Shown here piece by piece: positions 57,096 through 64,000 of a stretch of DNA of 64,000 nucleotides. The notes beneath the pieces were generated by a model. The model searched no databases. It was not told where the DNA came from and was given only the letters and a program-made list of their open reading frames with translations. The stretch is from Hyaloperonospora brassicae (taxonomy: Eukaryota > Oomycota > Peronosporomycetes > Peronosporales > Peronosporaceae), in the NCBI GenBank assembly GCA_947650285.1, contig CANTFL010001360.1:1-64000 (forward strand), in the 5' to 3' direction. How positions within the stretch are numbered: position 1 is the first letter of the stretch; the number at the start of each line of letters is the position of its first letter. The position numbers and the translations under genes are program-made.

Positions 57096-57956
57096 TCACC
57101 CAGTTATTTGACTCCAATAAAACCGAAGTAAGTTCTTTTCGTTCTCTAGGCTGTACTCGTGATGCGCTCGATAAAAGTCGATGTACTGAACCATCGGAAC
57201 GAGCAACCATTCCGTATAGTCCTTGAAATGTTCTGGTCCGAGTTCCTCCAAAACATCCGATAGCTTGATAAGACGGCCAAGCGGCAACATCTCAAACACA
57301 GCTTCAGGGGTCAAATTCAACGCTAGACACCGCTGGAACAATCTTTTCTCAGCGTGGGAGTTGACCTCGTCAAGCAGACTTCTCAGCAAGAGGTCCGCGT
57401 GTGCTTTCATGCCAGGCTCTTCTCGAAGCAATAAGAAGGCGTCAACTAAGTCTTCAGGTGCGACATGATAATATAAACTATCTTTAGCTTCAAAGAACAC
57501 CGGTGTCAAAGCCCTGACCACCTTACCATAATTCCACTCGCAGTTAGCAGATTTAAATGAGTCACTCAGCAGCGTCACGAACCTTTTCATTCGAAAAAGT
57601 CTGAAGCCCTTGACAATCTTCTCCTCTTGCATGCCGTCCACGATGTTGCGGACGATCCTCGTAGTCTCGAAATCACCAATGAGGCGACTAACCCCAACAC
57701 GGAGTGCTATCTCCTCACCTAGCGGAAATATGAACCTCCCCTCATTGAATTGGTCTCCGTGTTTGATCTTGAGTACAGCATTCTCGTGTGGTTTTTTAAG
57801 CCTTTGCGCGGAGAGATGAGTCGCTGGCGTGCGAGGAAATGCAGAGGACGTAAGGCGAGTAGTAACGTCAGCTAGATCCCCTCCAGTGATTGCTGAATCA
57901 GCGGTTCCTGCAACATAGACCACTAATGCCGTGAGCACATGCAGGAGCAAGAGCAT
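57096..57956 (-). CDS. Secreted effector-like protein (RxLR-class resemblance)
   Basis: Predicted secreted protein of 286 residues from the ATG at 57956. An upstream in-frame ATG at 58115 would add 53 residues that would bury the signal peptide, so I prefer 57956. The first 20 residues (MLLLLHVLTALVVYVAGTAD) form a good signal peptide. At about residue 51 stands QRLKK, in the place where oomycete effectors carry RxLR, followed by NEGR but no clear EER. The rest is predicted helical with spaced aromatic residues (CEWNYGKVV, DSLYYHV), suggestive of WY-type folds, and ends HHEYSLENEKNLLRFYW. It sits alone in transposon-filled AT-rich DNA, as such effectors often do. Host target and activity are unknown; secretion and effector status are inference. 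Confidence 0.65.
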   Translation of the reverse strand: MLLLLHVLTALVVYVAGTADSAITGGDLADVTTRLTSSAFPRTPATHLSAQRLKKPHENAVLKIKHGDQFNEGRFIFPLGEEIALRVGVSRLIGDFETTRIVRNIVDGMQEEKIVKGFRLFRMKRFVTLLSDSFKSANCEWNYGKVVRALTPVFFEAKDSLYYHVAPEDLVDAFLLLREEPGMKAHADLLLRSLLDEVNSHAEKRLFQRCLALNLTPEAVFEMLPLGRLIKLSDVLEELGPEHFKDYTEWLLVPMVQYIDFYRAHHEYSLENEKNLLRFYWSQITG

Positions 57957-58115
57957 GATGGGTGTGACTAGCTGGGGGCAAGTCACACAATAAGAGGCAC
58001 AAATGGCAAATTTTTCGGCCGCTGATGTTTGCCGACACATCAGAAACGTTCTTGCTGATTTTTTTTGTAGAAGAGATCTGGTCCGCTCTTCCTCTGGCCT
58101 TGAAAAAGGATCCAT

Positions 58116-58302
58116 TAGAAGGGCCGTAAGAGGATGAGCTGGTCTGGCTTTGTTAAGACTGTTAGAAGTGCAAGTTGCACTTGGGTCTATTCCAGAGATT
58201 CAATTTACACTAGGGCATATACGGAACGTATTACAGGGTTCTATGTGTTGTATTAGGCAGCACAAAGATATAAAAGGGTAGCTCTCACTTGTATTTTGAC
58301 AA
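58116..58302. other. Spacer between the effector-like gene and the hammerhead motif
   Basis: AT-rich, probably the promoter of the minus-strand effector-like gene. A tataaaa-type string lies at 58269-58275 on the plus strand. Confidence 0.4.
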
Positions 58303-58345
58303 GCCACTGACGAGGCCCCTGGCGGGGGACCGAAACGCGTCTGGC
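58303..58345 (+). ncRNA. Hammerhead ribozyme motif (minimal type I)
   Basis: All conserved core positions of a hammerhead are present. Stem I is GCCA (58303-58306) with TGGC (58342-58345). The core CTGACGA is at 58307-58313. Stem II is 58314-58331 (GG and four C pairing with four G, a bulged A and CC), closing with the canonical G-C pair. GAAA is at 58332-58335. Stem III is only two pairs (A58335-T58340, C58336-G58339) around a two-base loop. The cleavage triplet GTC ends at 58341, so predicted cleavage is between 58341 and 58342. Such ultrashort stem III hammerheads are known from Penelope-like retroelements and act mainly as dimers. No Penelope reverse transcriptase is visible nearby. Confidence 0.7.
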
Positions 58346-58820
58346 GCGCGTTTTAATACAGGCCATTTCATTTACTAATGTTCACTTTCTAACAAAGACG
58401 AGCTTCCGATTTCAAAATTAATGTTTGCTGCCCCTGCCATTCACATGTCAGGTTGATCAATTACCCGTGCACATGCTGTAGCGAGCACTGTATGTCAAGG
58501 CTGCTCGCGTGCTTTGGGTTTTTATCGTATACAGCACGGACGGCGCATCATTCGGATATTTACTCCACAGCGGACATCCCGATGGCAATATTTATCGTCA
58601 TGAAGTCAATTTGCTGTGCATTTCGGGCCGACCCTCAGGTTCCAATCGTTTGCGGATGTGCCTAGACGGACCACTGCATGAACTGATGCTAGCCTTGGGT
58701 TACTGTCCACAGACGAGAAGGTACGGATCTTATCCTGGCCGTTTATTGACAACGGTGAGCCTGCAGCAAACGGGTCAGCGATGGGGGGTTGATCGCGAAA
58801 GGCAGTAATCGTAGTAAGAC
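58346..58820. other. Spacer between hammerhead and GC-rich repeat
   Basis: A plus-strand frame at 58509-58808 (ALGYCPQTRRYGSYPGRLL) is open for 99 codons but matches nothing I know. No other feature is seen. Confidence 0.35.
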
Positions 58821-59400
58821 ATGAACGTCGATTAGGTGCTTAGCCCTGTACGATTTCGGTGCGCATCTACCTGGAGGCCTCCTCCTCCTCGATGGCTCAG
58901 TCTGCTGGCGTAATCCTTCGGGCGTCACGGGGGACATTCCGCTGAAGGCACGTGGAATCGGGTATCCAATCCAGGTGCAGACAGGGCGCTCAAGTCGCGG
59001 AAAACGCCTGGTACCACTCCAATGACCCTCAATGTCTGCTGACGCACCACGTCGGGGCCAGATCAAATCACGCTCTGCAAGTTCGCTCGTGGGACCAAAA
59101 ACCATGCGCGGCTCCCCGGGCCGGCAAACTGGAGGCTGAAGTGATATAGCAGGAACTGAGTGAGGGACGACCGCCGACAGCGTCCCTCTCACCCCATGTC
59201 GTAATTGCTGCGTCCCTTTCGGTTTGCACGCTGCGCTACCTCCCCTAGCGCACGCAGCGGCGGGAAGGCCTCCCCTCTCTTTTCTAAGCCCCACAAAAGG
59301 AACTTTCCGCACAGAGAAAGGGGACCAGTTGTCCGGCTCTTTAGAGATCATCGTCGCTTGGCCGTCGGTGCCCGAGGGCGCAACTCAGGAAGTTGCGTCG
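58821..59400. repeat. GC-rich direct repeat, copy 1
   Basis: About 580 bases beginning atgaacgtcgattaggtgct and ending near gcccgagggcgcaactcagg. It is clearly richer in GC than the flanking AT-rich DNA and roughly three-quarters identical to copy 2 at 59891-60485 in the same orientation. A 202-codon minus-strand frame (58743-59351) is not conserved as a frame in copy 2, so coding is doubtful. The repeat may be a decayed LTR or non-autonomous element. Confidence 0.75.
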
Positions 59401-59890
59401 CGAACGGCAGTACCTATCGTGGTGAAGATTGAGCTAACATTAGTCTGCGCACCCCACACCGCAAGATATATCGCAAATTGTTACCCACGCTGACCTCTTT
59501 CCCTGGCTCCCTTGCGCGGGTTTGCTTAAGCAAGGAAGGGAACCAGCGGACTGGCGTCTTCAATAGCGACGATTATGCCCGTTTCAGCAGGTGGCTGCTA
59601 ATTAAGAGGTGCGAATAAACATCATGGTTTGAACAATCACGGTCGAATGGCTGACTGTTTTTTTCTACTTCCGCGACACGGTCACAATAATTTGATGATC
59701 GCAAGTATAGCCAGAAAGACAGTCGACAGGTTTGGGTCAGAAAGCGGGCAGAGGTTTGTATAAGAAAGATCGCGTAGCTGAAGATGGAATGGGAGAGGGC
59801 TGCACATATACACAGCATATACGGAGAGAAAAATGGTTTTGCTCAATGCAATTTACTATCGTCATTGTGCTCTCAATGCAGTGAGTCAAC
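59401..59890. other. Spacer between the GC-rich repeats
   Basis: Holds a short inverted repeat (ttgcttaagcaa at 59522-59533) and AT-rich sequence; no gene. Confidence 0.4.
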
Positions 59891-60485
59891 CTGAACGTCG
59901 ATTAAGTGCTCATGACTATACGATATCGGTGTGCTTCTACCTGGACTACATCATACCCCTCCTCGCTGGCTCAGTCTGCTTGGCTCGATACTGCGGGCAT
60001 CACGGGGGACACTCAACAGAGGGAACGTGAAAACGGGTATCCAGTCCTGGGGGCCAGACAGGGCGCGAAAATCGCAGAAAACGCCGGGTACCGAACCCAT
60101 CACACCGGATAGGCCGCTGGTGCACCTGGACGGTTCCAATCAGAATCACGTTCTAGGCAAGTTCGCTTCGTGGGACCGGGATTCGCGCTCGGCGACCGGA
60201 CCAGCGAATTGGAAGCTGACGTAGAATGGCAGGAACTAGGTGGGGGTGACAACCGCTGTCGCCGTGCCCCACACCCCGGGGTCTCCTGGGTTGTTGCTCT
60301 CCTTTCGGTTTGCACGCTACGCTGCCTCCCTCGTGGCGCACGCAGCGGGAAGAAAACCTCCTCCTCATGACCTGAGCCCCCCAGTGAGGGACTTCTCGCC
60401 CAGGACAAGAGGACCGGTATACCGGCTCGTTGGAGGTCGTCGTCGCTTGGCCCTGTTGCCCGAAGGTGCAGATTGGGAAGAGATT
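59891..60485. repeat. GC-rich direct repeat, copy 2
   Basis: Second copy, beginning ctgaacgtcgattaagtgct and ending near gcccgaaggtgcagattggg. Shared blocks include ggtttgcacgct, gtcgtcgcttggcc and the cgcacgcagcgg segment, with many small indels between the copies. No shared open frame is seen. Confidence 0.75.
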
Positions 60486-61153
60486 GTGCTCTCAATAGAC
60501 AAATGTCACTTAGCAAGTGTCTCACAGTAGGCAATTATTCCTCTTTTAATGAACAGAGGCGTTAAATAAGCACAGACGTCGGCAATACACCCGCAACGCA
60601 AAAGTGCGGGTGTGAGAGAAGAAGATATGTAGACGGAAGTTGTATGAATCCTTACGTTTCGCCCGTGTCTTGCCGAAACACCTATCTGCTCATCCATTAC
60701 TTTCGGCCTGATTTCGTTGACAACATCGAGTTGCTGTTACCCGAACGAGATCATTGCAGATACCAAAGGGTCCATCAACCGAAAAGTACGCACGCGAGGG
60801 AACAGAAACGCGCAGATAGAGTCGTGCAGGTTCGTAAACCACACAGGCTCTATCTCGACAGATATACCTGCGGATGAGCATCAGTTAGCATTTATGCTGT
60901 AGCACACCAAAATCTGTGCCTAACGCGCACTGTGTATGAGCCGGCATCAGACACAACAATGGTGTTGCTAGCTAGCAAAATGTATTGGTGCGCTTGCTAG
61001 ATTGTAAGTCAAAAACGCTATATCCTGATGTCTTCGCCTGATGAATACTATGTGTTATACGATAGAAACGACTGTAGGATTCTGTGGATGCCAGTTCCGT
61101 GTCGCGAATGGCAGTAAAGCTGCAAGAGGCGGACTGTATGGTGCAGCACTCAG
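60486..61153. other. Flank of the young retrotransposon
   Basis: No gene is supported. The five bases before the LTR (ctcag, 61149-61153) would be one half of the target-site duplication; the other half lies outside the window. Confidence 0.45.
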
Positions 61154-61544
61154 TGTAACGGGGCAGCCCGTTACATGGAATTGTCACTTTAAGAATAGTG
61201 ACAGTAAAGAATATGAAGTTGAATATTCTTTAAACAATATCACCGAAGCGGTGATATTGAAGGGTCGACCAAAGAGTCTGTTGATTGGTTGATATCTTGA
61301 TGATATCAACCCACCAATCGCCGCAAGACGCGCGCAATGAGTGGTGACGAGACGTCACCATACACTCAGTTATATTAGCATAATTAAGTTAAGTCAAACA
61401 GAGAGACAGTAGTTAAAAGACTTAATTATATTAATATAACAGTTCTGCTTTTACCTTTTCTACGCTTCCTCGCTTGCCTTGTGTACGTCTGTCGGGGCAC
61501 CGATACCCTTGCGTAAAGTTCACGCAAGGGTCTGCCCCGTTACA
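61154..61544 (+). repeat. 5' LTR of the young retrotransposon
   Basis: 391 bases, bounded by TGTAACGGGGCA at the left and TGCCCCGTTACA at the right, which are perfect 12-base inverted termini starting TG and ending CA. Internally it holds hairpins at 61155-61174, 61182-61203, 61207-61230, 61236-61258, 61283-61319, 61342-61360 and 61505-61531. A longer inverted pair lies around 61370-61440. Confidence 0.9.
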
Positions 61545-61546
61545 CC

Positions 61547-61560
61547 TGGTAGCACTTAGT
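61547..61560 (+). other. Primer-binding site
   Basis: TGGTAGCACTTAGT starts two bases after the LTR end, the expected place and TGG start for priming minus-strand DNA synthesis by a tRNA 3' end. I cannot name the tRNA with confidence; the first bases fit an initiator-methionine type. Confidence 0.7.
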
Positions 61561-61588
61561 AGTCCTTCCAAGGACCACAACATCCAAC

Positions 61589-61723
61589 ATGAACATGTTG
61601 GATGATGAAGAGACCTTTCACGCCACGCGTGAAGGGTTTACTTATTTGAGTGACATCGAATGGGGTGCGGTAGAACGAATGAGTTCTACCGCAGGCGAGT
61701 TCGCCATTAGCGCCATGTTGTAG
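61589..61723 (+). pseudogene. N-terminal piece of gag, ending at a premature TAG
   Basis: The ATG at 61589 opens a 44-codon frame (MNMLDDEETFHATREGF...) that stops at 61721-61723. The next frame, open from 61711, continues with a gag-like helix and no ATG of its own, so one base has probably been gained or lost near 61711-61723. A programmed frameshift is possible but no slippery heptamer is evident. Confidence 0.6.
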
Positions 61724-62742
61724 TCTCTAACAAAGACCAACAACATGCCGCTATAGCCAAGTTCATCCAAAATGAACCTGTCGCCGAAAGGAAGAAAGTA
61801 GCCTTGCTTCACCAGCAAGGCTCTCAACAGGCCGAGCAGTTGAGAGAACTCGGTGCTCAACAGACGGAGCTGTTGAGACAGCAGCAATTACATGCTGCTG
61901 TGGGCGGGACGACGCGAATGTGTCGTCCCGAGGTCATGAAGGTTGACATCTCCAAGTACAGTGGAGTCCCGGAGGACTCCCTGTTATTGTGGTTCATTGA
62001 TCTCGACAGAGCCTTGAAGGCACGTCGTGTCGACGATGAGGAAATGAAACTCACATTTGCTCAAACCCACTTGGCAGGACGTGCCAAAACTTGGTCCCTA
62101 GGACTCGAGAGTAGAGACCCACATGTGTTTAGGTCGCTATATGACTTCAAGTCCCGGCTCAGACAAACGTTTGAGCCGCCACGAGCTGAGTTCAGGGCTC
62201 ATTCTGAGCTCCTGATACTCAAGCAGGGTAAGCGTCATGTGCACGCTTACGCACAACGTATACGACTCCTAGCGAGTAGTATAACTGCCAACCCAGTTCA
62301 TGAACACACGTTAAATACGGTGTTCATGCAAGGGCTCGCGGAAGGGCCCGTCAGGAGCCACCTGTTCCGCCTTGAGCTGAATGCGCTTGGAGAAGCGATA
62401 TCAGCCGCGGAACAGGAAGACTTTAGCATGAGACAGGCTCATGCTAGCTCAAACTCTTACCGTCCACCGAGACGACAAGAGATCGGAGGTCCAGAACCAA
62501 TGGACCTCTGCTATGTAGAGAACGAGAGACCTCGCTCTTCGAACAACAAGCGATTGCAGAGGTGCAATCGCTATCAGAAGTTAGGGCACTACGCATACGA
62601 GTGTAGTGCTCCACGCCCAGTACCAAACAGTACTGAGCGAAATGGACGTCCATTCGCCAAAAAGGGCAATGGGCGTGGGTCCAGCGCTGTTGCGAAGCCG
62701 CAACAGAGAGACGGACCATCAAAAAATTGTCGGGGTCAGTAG
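61711..62742 (+). CDS. gag: Retrotransposon gag (main frame)
   Basis: Structural protein that would form the virus-like particle around the element's RNA. The frame is open from 61711 (after a TAG) to the stop at 62742. A glutamine-rich coil (QQGSQQAEQLRELGAQQTE) is followed by the retrotransposon gag core: VDISKYSGVPEDSLLLWFID, then THLAGRAKTWSLG, RLRQTFEPPRAEFRAHSEL and VHAYAQRIRLLA. Near the end a zinc knuckle reads CNRYQKLGHYAYEC; the usual second cysteine is replaced by tyrosine, so metal binding is doubtful. It overlaps the protease frame by 16 bases in a different frame, so protease would need a frameshift or re-initiation. Confidence 0.88.
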   Translation, partial: RHVVVSNKDQQHAAIAKFIQNEPVAERKKVALLHQQGSQQAEQLRELGAQQTELLRQQQLHAAVGGTTRMCRPEVMKVDISKYSGVPEDSLLLWFIDLDRALKARRVDDEEMKLTFAQTHLAGRAKTWSLGLESRDPHVFRSLYDFKSRLRQTFEPPRAEFRAHSELLILKQGKRHVHAYAQRIRLLASSITANPVHEHTLNTVFMQGLAEGPVRSHLFRLELNALGEAISAAEQEDFSMRQAHASSNSYRPPRRQEIGGPEPMDLCYVENERPRSSNNKRLQRCNRYQKLGHYAYECSAPRPVPNSTERNGRPFAKKGNGRGSSAVAKPQQRDGPSKNCRGQ

Positions 62743-64000
62743 GGGCGGAGCGCCCTACTGATCCAGCAACCTCAATAGAATTTGCAAATCTCTTGACGAT
62801 AGTTCCTCCAGATACAAAATCATTGTGTGTCTCTGCACCTGGTGATGACTTTTCGCTCATCACCTTGAAGCTGGAAGCGACAAATGATTTGTCGCTTCGT
62901 GCCCTAGTAGACTGTGGGGCGTCGAAAAACTTTGTTCGTCGCCAGTCACTAGAGGGTCGTAGGCTCAAGTTCGTTGAGCGCAACATTCCCCTCACGAGGA
63001 TGACGGTGCGCCTTGCAACAGGCGCATCGATAACCGTTGAGAAACGTGTAGTAGGAATCCACTACACGTTGGAGGGCGAACAGTACGATGATGACTTCAT
63101 CGTACTAGATCTGGATGACAAATTTGATGTCATCCTGGGATTACCTTGGCTCAGAAAGTACAAGCCAAGAGTGAGCTGGAAGCATCGATCCGTGAAGATG
63201 CCTGCCGCTTGTTCATCAGATGGCCATCTGATGAACATCTTGGAGCGTCCACAAGCGTGTGGATGTTCTGCGAGTGAGTGCGATGGCCTCACTTGCGGTA
63301 CGGTCGTTAGCACGACTGCACAAGATCACAGTGTAGCTGATCACTACACTGTGGAGCAAGCTCCCGGCGGCTGTACAGAAGTACAGGCTGCGCCGAAGGT
63401 CCACCACTCGAATAAGTCGAGTGGACCGGGACATGGATGCATACCTAGTGGGCAGCATCTTAGACAGAAGAAACCTGTTGCCCCCAAAGGGCAACATGGA
63501 AATCCTAGGTCAACTGGAAAGTCGACCGTAGAGGATCGGTCCCTGACTGTGGTTGCACAGCCACAGTCAGAAGACGTCGAGGGAATAAGTCCTCACGTAC
63601 TCGAGGAAGGAATTCCTCAAGAGTCACTTTCTGAGGGATCAGGACCTCAGCAACCTGTGGAAAGAAGTTCCCAGGACGAAACCAAGACGTTGAACGTCTT
63701 GGTTAATGACGGATCAAGCGTAGGTGCTTATACGCTTGATCTGATTGTGCCTCCGAAGTTAACTTCGGAGACAACTCAGTTGCCAACGCTAGAACCGAAA
63801 CGGTTCTTGCGTGATCTGCGTATTGCCAAAGTCAAGCAGATCTGAATACTCGTCACAGAGGATGGGTATGTGGCCGATATTCGATCGGCAACAGTATTTG
63901 CTGAGAACGAACGGGTTCTTAGCAGCTCATCGATGGATGAAATGTCCTCGATGAGTAGACTCAAATTGAACGATACGCGTCCCAATCCTGTAAGTCACTT
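62727..64000 (+). CDS. pol: Retrotransposon protease and start of pol (partial, internal TGA)
   Basis: The frame begins MSGSVGAERPTDPA and carries a retropepsin-type aspartic protease: ALVDCGASKNFVRR holds the active-site aspartate in a DCGA context instead of the usual D-S/T-G-A. The second half of the lobe is DKFDVILGLPWLRKY followed by VSWKHRSVKM. A proline/serine-rich linker follows. An in-frame TGA lies at 63843-63845; the same frame then stays open to the window end (ILVTEDGYVADIR...). The relic copy has TGC at this place, so the TGA is probably a recent nonsense change, though readthrough is possible. Confidence 0.85.

Larger units (their letters stand above)
61154..64000 (+). mobile_element. 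Young Ty3/Gypsy retrotransposon, 5' part, cut by the window end
   Basis: Contains a sharp LTR, a primer-binding site, gag and the protease-end of pol. Its family is set by the RT remnant in the related relic at 48505-56726. Long open frames show it is recent, although gag has a one-base frameshift and pol has an in-frame TGA. The whole segment is filled with adjacent short perfect inverted repeats. RT, RNase H, integrase and the 3' LTR would lie to the right. Confidence 0.9.

Noticed and set aside
58743..59351. 202-codon minus-strand open frame in the GC-rich repeat
   Set aside because: The frame is not preserved in the second repeat copy and no domain is visible; long frames are expected in GC-rich DNA.
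60100..60534. 144-codon minus-strand open frame in the second GC-rich repeat
   Set aside because: It does not correspond in frame to the one in the first copy.
61034..61071. CTGATGA followed about 20 bases later by GAAACGAC, resembling a hammerhead core
   Set aside because: The bases next to the core would be A opposite A, stem II does not pair, and the cleavage triplet is missing.
61154..64000. The hairpin array as a CRISPR array
   Set aside because: The inverted repeats all differ in sequence and there is no common direct repeat with spacers; much of it is coding.

Overview
The window looks like nuclear DNA of an oomycete, most likely a Peronosporales plant pathogen (Phytophthora or downy-mildew type). 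This rests on protein content (SMC1, MON1, SPF30, CUL3, PSMG4, an oomycete-style RWP-RK protein), on short GT-AG introns of roughly 60-150 bases, on MULE and Ty3/Gypsy transposons, and on a secreted helical protein resembling an RxLR-class effector. No species can be named from the sequence alone.

Two compartments are visible. Positions 1 to about 41 kb are near 50% GC and gene-bearing: SMC1 (2519-6576), a small membrane-type protein with weak OCIA resemblance (6719-7920), MON1 (8297-9962), PSMG4 (10584-10958, minus), an SPF30-like splicing factor with two Tudor-like segments (11222-12458), CUL3 (13691-15958), a two-exon UDP-glycosyltransferase (16275-18289), a large membrane/ankyrin/double-TIR protein (19762-24477), a truncated inverted copy of MON1 (25183-26552), a broken MULE transposase (about 27830-29254), an RWP-RK regulator (31426-32916), a low-complexity acidic protein (37276-38190) and a METTL21-like methyltransferase (39418-40251). 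The genes are housekeeping units with no operon-like logic. They serve chromatid cohesion, endosome maturation, proteasome assembly, splicing and ubiquitination.

From about 41 kb to the end the DNA is AT-rich and transposon-filled. It holds a decayed full-length Ty3/Gypsy element (48505-56726), one effector-like gene (57096-57956, minus), a well-formed hammerhead ribozyme motif (58303-58345), a pair of GC-rich direct repeats (58821-60485), and the 5' part of a much younger Ty3/Gypsy element of the same family as the relic (61154 to the window end).

Four observations stand out. (1) The young retroelement is tiled from its first LTR base to the window end with back-to-back short perfect inverted repeats, through LTR, leader and coding sequence alike, far beyond chance; two hairpins shared with the relic show paired base changes. 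(2) A minimal type I hammerhead ribozyme lies in an intergenic stretch, with the very short stem III typical of Penelope-like retroelements. (3) One protein combines four membrane segments, ankyrin repeats and two TIR domains, of which the second appears to have lost the catalytic glutamate. (4) An exactly equal-length (1370-base) inverted duplication of the middle of MON1 lies 15.4 kb away, with a fold-back palindrome at its junction.
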